Both the position numbers and the translations under genes were made by a program. From NCBI GenBank assembly GCA_014529385.2, contig CM043952.1, positions 53,056,619 through 53,120,618 on the forward strand: DNA of 64,000 nt. Reading direction: 5' to 3'. This document shows, one piece after another, positions 1-10,593 of this stretch (position 1 is the stretch's first letter; each line of letters starts with the position of its first letter). The DNA comes from Adiantum capillus-veneris. Lineage: Eukaryota; Streptophyta; Polypodiopsida; Polypodiales; Pteridaceae. The notes below the pieces were generated by a model. It saw nothing but the letters and a program-made list of their open reading frames with translations. It searched no databases and was not told the DNA's origin.

Positions 1-697
1 GAGAGATAAAAGACGACACGGTGTGGCGGAGTTCCGAGCCAAGATGCATTGGCCCCAAAGACTGGTACCCCTTTCAATATTTCTTTATTATTGCTTCAAG
101 TAGGCACAACTCCCGATGAGTCCAGCTCTTCAAGCTTTGCGTCCAGATGCCTCAAAGAGTGGCCCAAGGGGTGCTTATAAACGTTACAAGGGTTGCCACA
201 TGCCTCAAAGAGTGGCTCCAACGTAAAATTTTGCCCGCGTCAGCCAGCGAAATTTGACGCGCAAAAAGCGGAAAATCCTTACATTGCTGCCACGTGTCAA
301 GTTGGGCGTAAATTGTGGAAAATCAGCGCAGATCGCGGGATCCGTACAGTAGTGCTATAGTGTCCTTTTTTTAGTGAGTTAGGCCCCTCGACGGAACTTT
401 GTAAGTTGGAATCTCTTCTTTTCTCTAGGATTTAGGCCCCTCTGCCAAAACCTACAAAATACAATCAAGTTAGCCCTAGACCCACACGTCACTTAGATGT
501 CCTAGTGCCACACATGGACACAGATGCAAAATGTCACATAGAGATAACTTTTCATGGCAGGGAGGATTCTGACTTTGACTAAGAATTTGGCATGGATCAC
601 CTTTCTAGGGAGAGTGAGTGTGATTGGCCAAACGAATGCATGGATCGGATGCGTCTATGACCTCGATGCAAAAACCCTAACCCTAAAACCCGTCACA
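1..697 (-). repeat. LTR-1 family copy (partial, cut by window start)
   Basis: This is a long LTR-like repeat in minus orientation. Read on the minus strand it begins at 697 with TGTGACGGGTTTTAGGGTT, closely matching the start of the better preserved LTR at 23863-24962 (TGTGACAGGTTTTGGGGTT). Shared blocks include the GGCCCCTCGACGG segment near 390, the GTACAG/TGCCACGT region near 290-350, and the GGCCCCAAAG...TTTCTTTATTATTGCTT block near 50-110. No coding capacity is seen. The remaining part lies outside the window. Confidence 0.65.
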
Positions 698-770
698 TAA
701 AGTTACCTTGTGTTTGTGCGAAGTACTAGATCTAAGTAAAATCCTTAAACCCTTCCGCTACACCTGACAT

Positions 771-782
771 TGGTATCACACC
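771..782 (+). promoter_or_regulatory. Possible primer binding site remnant
   Basis: TGGTATCACACC resembles the initiator tRNA-Met primer site TGGTATCAGAGC, and it follows ...CCTGACA plus one base, the same arrangement as at 15901-15920. No matching LTR or gag could be traced here, so this is a weak call. Nothing else is recognised between 783 and 1339. Confidence 0.35.
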
Positions 783-1660
783 TCCAGACATGCTTCAACA
801 GCGCAAACTCAAGGGAAGAATCAAGAACCCAAGAAGAACCAAGATGCCAAGGAACCTCTCCCAGATTTGAAAATCTCTCTATATATCAAAGAAGTTTCGT
901 GGGCCTGCCCCAACTAATACATACGCCTACAGATATTAGCCACTCCCACCCTTAGTCCATCGCACATCAAGCGTGCTCCCGTCTTCATAGCTATCTTTGA
1001 ACAAAGATAGGCATCAGATACAAGAAGATCTAGATCTTGAGTACCAAGATCTCCTTGCTTCCTATGCGGATATGGAAGAAATTGGAGAAAGGATCCCTAA
1101 CTCTCTTCTGTATTCCCATTCGCATGTAGGACGCATCCACTTCCATACACATGGAACCATTAGAAATACCTCCGAGCACCCTGACCTTTCATCTTCACCC
1201 ACAATGTTTTCATGACAGGACTATTCAGGTGGTAGTACTTGCTCACAAGGCAAAGTCAGCATCAGGACTAATGTCATGGAGACACGAACCACGTGCCATC
1301 GGAAAAGAACAGACTATACAACTTTAAGCACTTCAAATAACAATTGAACTGAAAGAGATGCACGACACGAGATGGGGAGTGGCAGAGTTCCACCTCGAGA
1401 GACATCTGGCCCCAAACCTTGGCGCCCCTTTCGATATTTCTTTATATTGCTTGAACTCAGTACAATGTCGATACTCGCGCTCTGCACCTTCACCCAGAAG
1501 CGTGCTAGAGAATGAGCCCTTGGCTCAAATTTAAAGGCCCTTGGTCTATAAAATGCAGTTTACATGAAAAGCTTCAAACTCAAAAGGATCTGGCCTCAAA
1601 AATTGGCGCTAAAAGCTGCTGAGCGTAAATCACGGAAATCCATACACCTGGCACGTCAGC

Positions 1661-2171
1661 CATAGTCACATGGGGACGGGGACGAGGACGGGTCTCGGGG
1701 ACATGGCAAAACAGGGGACGGGGGACAGGAAAGAGAGAGGGGAAGGAGAGACTCGAGAGGGGATGGCAATGCTCAAGGCTCAAGTGACAAGACTCAAGGC
1801 AAGAGTCAAGCTTGAAGCCTCGAAGCCCTTGAGGCTTGGGTATGTACCATGTAATATGTAGTATGAGGCCTTAGGCTCTTAGCAAGTTAGCTTGAAAGTG
1901 GCTCCTCCTTGGGCCTCTTATATAGACCCCCCCCCCCCCAAAAGTGAAACGGCCACAAAACGGCCTAATTTTGAAATTTAAAATTTGAAAAAATCCCGCC
2001 GAGTCGCCCCTGCTTGTTTCCCACCCGCACCCGTCACCGGGGACGTGCGTCTCGGGACGTGTCCCGCCTACGCACCCGTGTAAGGGACGTCTGCACGTCC
2101 CGTCCCCTAATCTCGTCCCACGTTGTGTCCCTATCGTAAAGGCCCCCAACCTTGGGTCCCCTGTTTCTATG
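1661..2171. mobile_element. Non-autonomous hAT-like DNA transposon (MITE-like)
   Basis: The 511-bp segment is flanked by identical 8-bp copies of ACGTCAGC at 1653-1660 and 2172-2179. Its ends are imperfect inverted repeats: CATAGTCACATGGGGAC at the left, and CATAGAAACAGGGGAC when the right end is read in reverse complement. An 8-bp target duplication is typical of the hAT superfamily. The interior is rich in GGGACG repeats near both ends, inverted relative to each other (1668-1735 and 2030-2125), with a poly-C run at 1928-1939. There is no transposase ORF, so it would depend on an enzyme supplied in trans. Superfamily assignment is inference from duplication length. Confidence 0.6.
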
Positions 2172-2285
2172 ACGTCAGCATCTGCCAGCGCAATTCATGG
2201 AAGTCCGTACAGTCTGTCGCGCGGCACTGCAGCGCAAAACACGGGCGTCCGTACAGCTGCCACGTCATCAGGCTCCACGCAAATC

Positions 2286-2287
<2 letters not shown>

Positions 2288-2338
<51 letters not shown>
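2288..2338. repeat. (GT)n microsatellite
   Basis: About 25 GT units inside the LTR-1 copy. The short ORFs that cross it are an artefact of the repeat. Confidence 0.95.
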
Positions 2339-2340
<2 letters not shown>

Positions 2341-2576
2341 AGGTCCTGCTTTATTTAATCTCTTTAGGTCACTTGGGCCCCATCTGACGGGGTCTCATAA
2401 GTTGGTGGGAACTCTTCTTTAAAAATAGGCCACTCGGCAAGACTTTATAAATTGGTAAAACTTCTTCTGCTTGCTGCTTCTTCTTTTGCTACCTCCACTT
2501 AGGGTTTACGTTCCTCGACCGGGATCTGCACGTTGGCTGCGTTCTTCATTAGCTTGACACGTCAGCAGTTTGTGGC

Positions 2577-2944
2577 ATCCCCCCTTCTTGGAAGAAAGTA
2601 ATCGTCCGCGATTATCGTATGTCTGCAAAACAAGTCAAGTTAGCTCAAAAATTTTCAAGGAATATTCTGAGGGACAATTGGAGGGACAATCAGTTTTCTC
2701 ATTCCCAATTGGAACTCTTGAATTCTTGGGTTGTTGGCTTCCCAAAAAAATCTCATCCAATAAGGAGTCTCATTCCACATCGGAGCTCTTGATATCTTAA
2801 GTCGTTGGTTTCCCAGAAGTATCTCATCCAATAAGAAATATTCAATGGTTTGCACATCAGAATGCAACACAGATGCTCACATATGCATGTTACAAGGGAT
2901 AGAAACATAAAGTCGCAGATGAACACTCCCCTCGCAAATTATTA
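2577..2944. repeat. Intergenic stretch with a 71-72 bp tandem duplication
   Basis: Two diverged tandem copies of about 71 bp lie at roughly 2699-2769 and 2770-2841. Both carry TTGGTTTCCCA-like and ATCTCATCCAATAAG blocks. No gene or recognisable mobile element is seen in the rest of the stretch. Confidence 0.6.
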
Positions 2945-3039
2945 TCCAGGTACAGTCTGCCAGGTTCCACTGCAGCGCAAAACGCGGACGTTTGTACAGC
3001 TGCCACGTCATCAAGCTCCACGCAAATCTTTGTGTACGT

Positions 3040-4177
3040 TGTGAGCGGGATGGAAACACACAGAATGCCTCTATAATGACCCGACACACACTCTTGGAAG
3101 GATATACACACACACTATGGGGCACCACTCGGCTTACACAACCCACCTGGCCGAGACAGGAAACACACCGATCGAGTGAGAGGAGAGAGACTATCTACTT
3201 GCCCACTCCACACAGAGAGATACACACACACACACTCAAAAACTCAGCTCAAAAGAGGAGAATTTCTTATGTTTAGATACAATTGAGCTTGGGCCATCAC
3301 CAATGGGGCAAATAGCTCACACAATATCGGTAAAATAAACCAAATACAATCACAAACAGGAGTAGAAGCTTCGCTCATAAGAGAAACTTACACAGCCAAA
3401 ACAACAAAAAAACAGTGAGGAATTTGGCAAAATGGACAACGCCATCACATCCGGAACGGCCCAAAACCCAAGTCTACAATGTCAAAGTGCTCAAATCCGA
3501 CCTCGGATGAGCAGTTTACGGCCAAAACAGGCTCCAAAAACCCCAAAAACACAGTTGCGGCTGTTCCTCCTCTCTTCTCCACATTTTTTTGGTCTTCTCT
3601 CTGTTTTTTCAATTCCCACACTTAGCTTTTTTACTTGGGCACCCTTGGTCTTTTAGTTGACCTCAAACGGACCCCGAATAGGCCAAAAACTGACCTCGCA
3701 GTGCATAGTTGTCACCTTTTTGCATCATCCGCACACCTGGCACTCAGCTTTTTTCAATAATGCATCTCGCCACCACGTGAAGTGGCCCCAAAAGATGGTC
3801 CTCATGATGACCTTTCTACATAATTATCACAAGAAAACACCCACGTTGTGTCCGTACTTATCCACGTGCAAACATTGACCCCATTCGACCTCCTGACGCC
3901 ACTAGATGCCATCTGACGCACCTGCTTACCTCATGTCGTCGGCCCGCGGATAGCTTCCTCGAGAAGTTTTACGCGCTACCAACTCCTCATTATTATAGAA
4001 AAACACACTGGTACTGGTAACGATGAAAATCGATGCACTATATACATGTTGTCCTACCTGTACACATGTGGGCCCCACGTAACCACCTGGCTCTGGAAAA
4101 TGGGCAATGCTTTATTTGATGCACCATGCATGGGTATGTACATATGCGCAATCCCTTGCTCCAAAAAACTCCTGACA
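3040..4177 (-). repeat. 3' LTR of the Tat-type gypsy element
   Basis: 1,138 bp, TG...CA. It aligns over its full length with 10594-11730 with scattered substitutions, a few percent by eye. In element orientation this is the downstream LTR because the coding strand is minus. Confidence 0.92.
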
Positions 4178-4184
4178 TAATTTG

Positions 4185-4194
4185 CCCATCCCCT
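4185..4194 (-). other. Polypurine tract of the gypsy element
   Basis: On the minus strand the bases AGGGGATGGG lie just before the 3' LTR, which begins TGTCAGGAG at 4177. This is the expected position for the primer of plus-strand DNA synthesis. Confidence 0.6.
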
Positions 4195-4205
4195 AGCCTG
4201 CTAGA

Positions 4206-4951
4206 TCATTCATGATCAGCAGCAGCAAAAAGCGATATGAGACTCACAACGTCACAAGTCTCCTTATCCTTCACCAACACTGCTTGATCCACAGACAGCT
4301 CATCTTGCTCCACCATCATTAACCTGGCATGATATAATTTAAGACGCAATCCATTTACCCTTGACTTATGTAGTACATCATCCAAGTTAGCCAGCTGATA
4401 TATACCATTTGGAAAACACTCCACTACCTTGAAAGGGCATTCCCACTTAATTTGAAACTTCTTTTGGAAGGTGTTGTCTAGCTTACTGTTGTAGCACAAA
4501 ACCAAGTCATGCTTCTTGATACCCTTACTTTTGACCTTTTCATTTATCTTTGCCAAAGCCCTATCCTGCATCTGCCCATAATGTTCCAATGCACTCATCC
4601 TATCCAGCTGAACCTCCTGTAACTGTAAGAGCCTCTCTTTGAATGCATCACTAGGCTGCCCAAGCAACTTTTCTAACATCTTTACTGCAGGCAACTCTAC
4701 CTCCACAGGCAATAGTGCTTCCTTTCCATACACCAAATGAAATGGAGTAAACCCTACACCTGTCTTCACCGAAGTACGGTAAGCCCATAATGCACTAGGC
4801 AATTGCAAATCCTAATTCTTTTCTTGGTGCTCTGTCACTTTTGAAAGAATTTGTACCAACTCACCATTGAATTTTTCATTTAAGCCATTACACTACGGAT
4901 AATAAGGAGTCGTATACAAGTGCCTAATCTTCATCTTTGCGCATAAGAAGT
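4206..4951 (-). pseudogene. Integrase C-terminal part of the gypsy polyprotein
   Basis: 4206-4808 is an open stretch of 200 residues. It contains the usual gypsy integrase block ALWAYRTSVKTGVGFTPFHL followed by LVYGKEALLPVE and a basic C-terminal region with PFKVVECFPNGIYQL. Immediately upstream (4809-4951) the frame continues with stops and includes GLNEKFNGELVQIL, which holds the third catalytic acidic residue (the E of the DDE triad). No chromodomain is seen at the C terminus, as expected for a non-chromovirus. It was once fused to the ORF at 4952-6955; stop codons at about 4809 and 4952 now separate them. Confidence 0.85.
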
Positions 4952-6955
4952 CTAGTATAGTAGTTTAGCTCTAAATCCTGGCCCCTTATATGAAAGTAGC
5001 GCCAGTGGCACCCCAAACTTGCAACATATTTCATCATACACAAATTTTGCCACATCCTTTGCAGTGATCTGTTTTACTGCTATAGCCTCTGCCCATCTAG
5101 AGAGATAGTCCACCTCAGTCAAAATATAGCTTTTGCCCCTGCTTGTGATAGGTAACGGGCCTATTGCATCAATCCCCCACTTTTCAAACACATCAAACGC
5201 CATAATGGTTTTTTGTAGCTCTGGCTTCAACACTCTCTTCCCAAATGCTTGACACCTATTGCAAGACCTACACCAATGGTGAACATCGTTGTGCAAACTA
5301 AGCCAGACATACCCCTCTTGCAAGATCTTATGCAAGGTGATCTTTAGAGCAAAATGGCAGCCACATGCGCCTTCATGATTCTCTTCCAACACTCTGTAAA
5401 GCTCCTCCTGCCAAGGTACACGTCTCAACATAAGATCAGCCCCTTTCATGTATAAGACATCACCAATCAATTTGTACTTGTATGCTCTACGCAAAAAACC
5501 ATACTTCTTAGACTTCTGAATCTCCTTTGGAATGATTCCTGTTAGCAAAAACTCTTCTTGAGCCAAACTTTCCCGGCCATGATAAAGAGGTAAAGTGGTC
5601 CTCAACACAAATAGCTCCCCAATCATACTTTGAGTTGCTTCATGTGCCTCTCCATTTAGAGCACGTTCAATGTGTCTGATGCTCCATGCTTCGAACTTTT
5701 TTAACAGGCCTTTAATTCTGAAACACATTTCCTTCAATGAGGTGTTCTTACTCTTCCACACACCCAGCACTTGCTTCACAACTAACAAGGCATCACCTTT
5801 TATGCTCAACCTTCTAACCCCATGCTTCAAACAAATGTGTAATCCAGCTTCCAATGTAGCATATTCAGCCTCATTGTTACTATGCGCATCCAACTTGAAG
5901 CCTCTCTTGCATACTAGCTTCCCCTCTGGATCATAAAGTGCTATACCCCCTAAAGCCGCATCATGGCTCTTTCTGTATGAGCCATCAAAGAACAAAACAT
6001 GCGCATTGCTGATCTGTGGCACTTCTTTAACTACCTTCCTCACCACCTCTTCCTTAACAATAAGGGGATTCTCCTTGTAGGTTAACAAATCAGCTAGGGT
6101 AGCTCTTGTATTGTCTTCCACTAAAAAAGAGAACTCAAACTCTTGCAGCTCAATCACCCATTTCTTCACCACATTTAACATGTTAGTGCCATTACTTAAC
6201 TGTGGCAAAAAGGCATAACTCGTCAAGAAAACAAAAGGTCGTGGTAGCAAGTAATGACGAAATCGTCGACAAGCAAATATCACACTGGCCATCACTAGCT
6301 CTACTTCCGAGAATTTTCTCTCTGCTACCAGCTTCACTCGGCTTGCACAATACACTGGCCTCATATAATGGCTGCCCTTCCCCTTTTGCAATAGCATGGC
6401 TCCAATGGCATCATCCCCTACTGAGGAATTTACATAAAAAACTTTCTCCCAATCAGGAGCCTGCATGGCTGACAACCCCCCTAACACCTCTTTGACCTCT
6501 TGAAACACTTCTTCACACTTGTCGTCCCATTGCAACGAATCATGCTTTGCCACTTGTTGTAATGGATAAAAAAGCTGCGAAGACAATGGAATAAACCGTG
6601 CCATGTACTTCACTTTGTGTATAAAGGTTGCCAATTGCTTTGTACTCGTAGGTGATAGAAGAAGAATAATAGACTTAACCTTGTCTGGATCAGCCTCAAT
6701 GCCATTTTCTGACACCATGTGGCCCAATAACTTCACCCTTGGCTGTGCTAGATGACATTTCTTTGGATTTAGTTGCCCTCCATATTCATCATATCGAGCC
6801 AATACCATTTGCAGCTTCTCATGGTGCTCAGCCCTACTGCTGTATACACAGAAGTCATCCATAAAAGCTTTAACACAATTTCCAATGAATGGTTCCAATA
6901 CCCAATTTGCTCTTTCTTGATAGAAAGATGGTCCATTTGTCAACCCAAATGGCAA
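4952..6955 (-). pseudogene. pol: Gypsy RT (C-terminal part), RNase H, second RNase H and integrase
   Basis: This 667-residue frame is the core of pol. It opens with the RT block MPFGLTNGPSFY and the catalytic AFMDDFCVYSS (about residues 29-39). The retroviral-type RNase H follows (VFYVNSSVGDDAIGAMLLQ; CRRFRHYLL). A second RNase H of plant/archaeal type comes next, with LFFDGSYRKSHDAALGGIA, NNEAEYATLEAGL and IKGDALLVVKQVLG carrying the acidic residues. Integrase follows with an HHCC zinc-binding region (HEGACGCHFA ... CRSCNRCQ) and the first catalytic D in WGIDAIGPLP. The second integrase D, normally in SD-G-F context, reads LSYKGPGF, so it is replaced by Tyr. The N-terminal RT half lies in another frame at 6870-7616. 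Confidence 0.92.
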
Positions 6956-7616
6956 ATACAGTGTAGCAATAGCAACCCCATGGCGTAATGAAAGTTGTCT
7001 TTGTTCGGTCTTTAAGAGAAATCTTCAATTGAAAATAGCCTGAAAAACCATCACACACACTATATCTCTCATAACCTGCCACTGAATCCAAGATCTGATC
7101 AATGAATGGAAGAGGATATGGGTTCTTCTTAGTGGCTGCATTTAAGGGTTTAAAATCTACACAAATCCTCCACTTCCCATCCTTCTTTGGACTGACTACT
7201 ACTGGACTCGCCCATTCTGTGGTCTCCACAAGGACTATGAACCCTACCTTCAATAACTTGTCCACCTCTTCTCGCAAGGCTTCCATTTGCTCTTGACCCA
7301 TCCGTCTTAGCTTTTGCTGCACTGGCTTAGCACCTTCTTTCAGCTCTATATGCATCTCTTCGCCCTTGAACCCTCTGATCTCTTCATATGAAGTAATGAA
7401 CAAATCAGGAAAACTAGCCAGCATGTGCAAATATATCTCCTTCTCCATGGCTGAGAGGTCTCCACTAATCATTTGTGTCATCAATTCCTGCTTCTTTGAC
7501 AATTCAACCTTGGTTTGCATCGGCCCTCCAATCACTTCATAAGGCCCTTCACTTTTATCTTTAACTTCATTCGCAAATGCAACTAAACCAGACTCCTGGA
7601 TTTCTTTGTCCATCAA
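6870..7616 (-). pseudogene. pol: Gypsy RT, N-terminal part
   Basis: The 248-residue frame carries the start of RT: MHIELKEGAKPVQQKLRRM, EVDKLLKVGFI, WASPVVVSPKKDGKWRICVD, FKPLNAATKKNPYPLPFID and YSVCDGFSGYFQLKIS with the first catalytic Asp. It reads in the same frame as gag and protease. After the block TKTTFITPWG a one-base shift near 6955 moves the conserved continuation (PFGLTNGPSF) into the ORF at 4952-6955, so the two ORFs are one broken gene. Between protease and this ORF (7616-7755) there is another disturbed stretch coding for acidic residues. Confidence 0.9.
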
Positions 7617-7754
7617 AAGAAATGCAACATCGGCATCCTCATCACTGCTGGTAGTACTATAACTGTCCTCATCAGTCTCACTGTGGAATAATCTTCATCA
7701 CTAGACTCATCCTCATCTTCATAAAGCTCCTCCAATCGTTTCCTTGTGTCCATA

Positions 7755-8204
7755 TTATATAGCACCTGTCTTTCCATAGAGGCTAATCGTACCACGTCTC
7801 CAATCTTGAACAGCTCCCACTGCACGTAACCATGGTCTACCCAGTATAATAGGATATGCTCCCAACCCTGCTGGCATCACATGAAAATCAACCACTGCCT
7901 TTGTATCATATGCTTCCACTTCTAAGCTCTTTACAACACCCAAACATTTTACTTTTTTATGGTTTGCCAATCTGATCCGAAAGCCCGACACCCCACTCAC
8001 TGTAGGACCCATCTTCTCAACGCATGAATGAGTTATGACACATATTTGAGCTCCACCATCCACATAACCTTATCCCAGATTTTTTCTTTTATACCACACA
8101 TCTACTATTGGACAAATATCTGGTAGCTCGTCCATCGCCAATACCTTTACTAAACCTCTCTCTGGCTCTTTCTCCATTGGGTTAACCATCTTCTTCCATT
8201 GTCT
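7755..8204 (-). pseudogene. pro: Gypsy aspartic protease
   Basis: A retropepsin-like domain reads YVDGGAQICVITHSCVEKMG near its start and YPIILGRPWLRAVGA near its end, the usual D-x-G and ILG-W landmarks. The active-site triad is Asp-Gly-Gly instead of Asp-Ser/Thr-Gly. The frame is the same as gag: a TAG at 8205-8207 ends gag, the frame is then open through 8204-8073, and a TAA at 8070-8072 stands four codons before the catalytic Asp. The first stop could be a natural gag/pro boundary; the second is most likely a disabling mutation. Confidence 0.8.
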
Positions 8205-9554
8205 CTATAGCTTAGGCACCATCTCTATAAGCTGCCCAAAAGTAACATCGGCTTTCCTGCTTGTCAGATCCTCCTTTAAGTCATAGCTTAATTGCCCATC
8301 CCCTAGTGGAAAATCTGAAACATGAAACTTGCGACGAGCCCTCCTTTTCCTCTTGGCCTTGACATCCTCGCCTTCATGACTCTTTCCCTTCTTCTTACTA
8401 GGACCTGGGACACTTCTTCCTTCCTTTTCCTCTGTGGTCCTCTTCCCAATAGGCATCACTAATGTATCCTCTAGCTTTGATGCCTTCTCCAAGGTGACTA
8501 CACTTAACACTTTTTTCTTTTCCTTTTCCTCCTGGGTTAATCCACTCGTTCCTTCTTCTCCCTTGATTTCAATGCCATAATCATTTGACCTAGTTAGCAC
8601 TTGTGTTGGCAATGGATACATGTCTCCCCCTATCCTTGGTGGCTTATCACATTGTGGGCTCATGTGGCCCAACTCTCCGCAATTATAACATGTGGCCGTC
8701 TGCCTCCAAAACCTACCATTGCTTTGTCCAACACCATTCCTGGGTCTCTCTTCACCTCCTGGCTGATTTGCAAACCTCCCTCGACCTCGATTATTTCCCA
8801 CTTGACCTAGCATGTTTAGGCTGAGATTCTTCATTAAAACTACCACTTGCCTCATGTCTTGCCTTAGCCCATCATCTTGCACTGTTGTAGTGACCACTGC
8901 TGGCATAGCTTGAGGAGTAACAGAAACCACTGGTTCATGATGAACCCCTGGCATGCGACCTGGCAAAGAGTCCATAGGCTGAAATTCAGACCTACTGGGC
9001 AAAGACTCTACTCCTAGCTGGCTCATTTTCCTCAGCTTCCACTCTTTGTTCCTTGCCACCTCTAGTGCATCTTCATATGTCCTATGCTTCTTTATCTCCA
9101 CTCTCCAACGTATATTCTCCCAAAGACCAGCCAAGAACCTGTCCTTCTTCATCATGTCAGGCGGGGGTACTTGTGGTGCTAAGGTCTTGCACATCCTCTC
9201 CCATGCCAATGAAAACTTTCGTATGTATGCATCTACTGGCTCACCTTCCTTTTGCACTAAAGCCTGTACTTCTTGCCACACTTTGTCAGGATCTTCTATC
9301 TTCACAAACTCCACTTCCAATCCATGCCTTAGATTGTCCCAACTCAACCTTACGGGTGGATCAGCCACACACAACTCCTCTTCAAATGCTTTGGACCAAA
9401 CTCGTGCATCACTCTTCAAACAAATTTGGAGAAGACGTAACATATGCGCAGGGTCATGAATCTGGTTGCTAATGCATGCAACCTCCATCTTTTCCACAAA
9501 ATCTTCCACATCTTCATCACTTCTTCCATGAAACTCCGGATAAGAGAAAGCCAT
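8205..9554 (-). CDS. gag: Gypsy gag nucleocapsid protein
   Basis: A 449-residue open frame starts with MAFSYPEFHGRSDEDVEDF. The retrotransposon gag domain covers about residues 1-170, with motifs such as AYIRKFSLAWERMCKT and KKDRFLAGLWENIRWRVE. One CX2CX4HX4C zinc knuckle (CYNCGELGHMSPQC) lies at residues 289-302 (plus-strand 8649-8690). The C-terminal third is highly basic (KKKGKSHEGEDVKAKRKRRA). Gag forms the virus-like particle in the cytoplasm and packages element RNA. The frame is intact end to end, unlike the pol region. It begins about 1 kb after the 5' LTR. Confidence 0.92.
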   Translation of the reverse strand: MAFSYPEFHGRSDEDVEDFVEKMEVACISNQIHDPAHMLRLLQICLKSDARVWSKAFEEELCVADPPVRLSWDNLRHGLEVEFVKIEDPDKVWQEVQALVQKEGEPVDAYIRKFSLAWERMCKTLAPQVPPPDMMKKDRFLAGLWENIRWRVEIKKHRTYEDALEVARNKEWKLRKMSQLGVESLPSRSEFQPMDSLPGRMPGVHHEPVVSVTPQAMPAVVTTTVQDDGLRQDMRQVVVLMKNLSLNMLGQVGNNRGRGRFANQPGGEERPRNGVGQSNGRFWRQTATCYNCGELGHMSPQCDKPPRIGGDMYPLPTQVLTRSNDYGIEIKGEEGTSGLTQEEKEKKKVLSVVTLEKASKLEDTLVMPIGKRTTEEKEGRSVPGPSKKKGKSHEGEDVKAKRKRRARRKFHVSDFPLGDGQLSYDLKEDLTSRKADVTFGQLIEMVPKL

Positions 9555-10570
9555 GGCTACCCAAGTTACGATGCTTTGAGAACCCCTTCAAACACACGCG
9601 CAAGAACCCAAAACTTTTGACTGACTCAATTCCCAGAAACTTCAATGGAGCTCAACTTTAGATAAGGACAAACACATGCACATCAAATGAGTTTTCATAG
9701 TTAATCATCGGAATTACAACAGGCAAAGGACATTCCAGGATCTCTCTTAATCTTCTTGGCCCGAAGATAAAGACTATGCGCTGCTGGAAAACGATCTTCC
9801 TGGACACATGAACATTTATCTGGATTCTGAGTTAAATGAAAAGGAGTGAATTGAGGGCCATTTTGATCATCCATTAAAGCCAACCATGAAGCTCCCAAGA
9901 AAGCACACCTATCTTATCCTCTGATTTTGCCAAAATTTCAACAATATAACAACATAAAGGCTCAAAAGACCAAAAAACCAGCCATCATAACTTGGAAAAA
10001 TTTTGCCAAAGTTTCCCCAGAAGTAGAGCAGTGTGAACCCAAAATATAGACTGTATATGTATGCATAAATTGCCAACAATAGAACCCGAGCATCAAGTAG
10101 GAATCACTAATACATAGCCTATGGCGAGGTCACGAAAAGGGTGCTCCAGCTACCTATATCACCGAAAGGATCTCCACATTTGAGAATCCCCCAGCTCAAT
10201 AAAACCTAACGCTATCGACCCTCACACGAAGGCTTATGCAAATCTCGTATAGTCAAGTCTCAGAAATGACTATCTTCCAAACCAAGTCTCAGAAATGGCT
10301 GGGACTGCCAAAAAAAACCAAGTATGGCTCTACAAAGGCGTACAATGGCAGTTTCCACAAGTAACGTACAATACCAACAGACAATGCGCTCAAACAGGCG
10401 CCCAATGATGCATACCCACGGCAACTGCAAGTGACTTCCACTGCTAGTATATCACTATACTCCAGCTACCTGTACCTGTGTGAATCACCTGTACCTGTCC
10501 CTGTAACCTGTAACCTGTAATCCCGAATCTCGAAGCTTGAAGCTCGAAGCAGAAGGTACTCGAAGAAGAT
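9555..10570 (-). other. Leader (5' UTR) of the gypsy element
   Basis: About 1 kb between the primer site and the gag start. It has no ORF with recognisable content. A long leader is common in large plant gypsy elements. Confidence 0.6.
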
Positions 10571-10587
10571 CCTCCGTGGGGGCACCA
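10571..10587 (-). promoter_or_regulatory. Primer binding site of the gypsy element
   Basis: On the minus strand TGGTGCCCCCACGGAGG starts six bases inside the 5' LTR (10594-11730). It begins TGG, complementary to the CCA end of a tRNA. It is not the initiator Met site used by the copia and gag-protease elements here. The exact tRNA was not determined. Confidence 0.6.
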
Positions 10588-10593
10588 AAAGAA

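Larger units (their letters stand above)
1340..2576 (-). repeat. LTR-1 family copy split by a hAT-like insertion
   Basis: This copy is in minus orientation. 1340-1660 matches other copies (short CT-rich start, GGCCCCAAA block, TTTCTTTATA, AAGGCCCTTGG block). The match continues at 2172-2576, including a (GT)n run that corresponds to the (CA)n run at about 24437 of the plus-strand copy. The two halves are separated by the 511-bp element at 1661-2171. A closely related half copy flanks the gypsy insertion (2945-3039 and 11731-11978). Confidence 0.6.

Noticed and set aside
2123..2422. ORFs with Cys-Val repeats
   Set aside because: Product of the (GT)n microsatellite inside an LTR-1 copy.
9046..9472. 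Plus-strand ORFs of about 138 residues opposite gypsy gag
   Set aside because: Antisense shadows of the intact gag frame on the minus strand.
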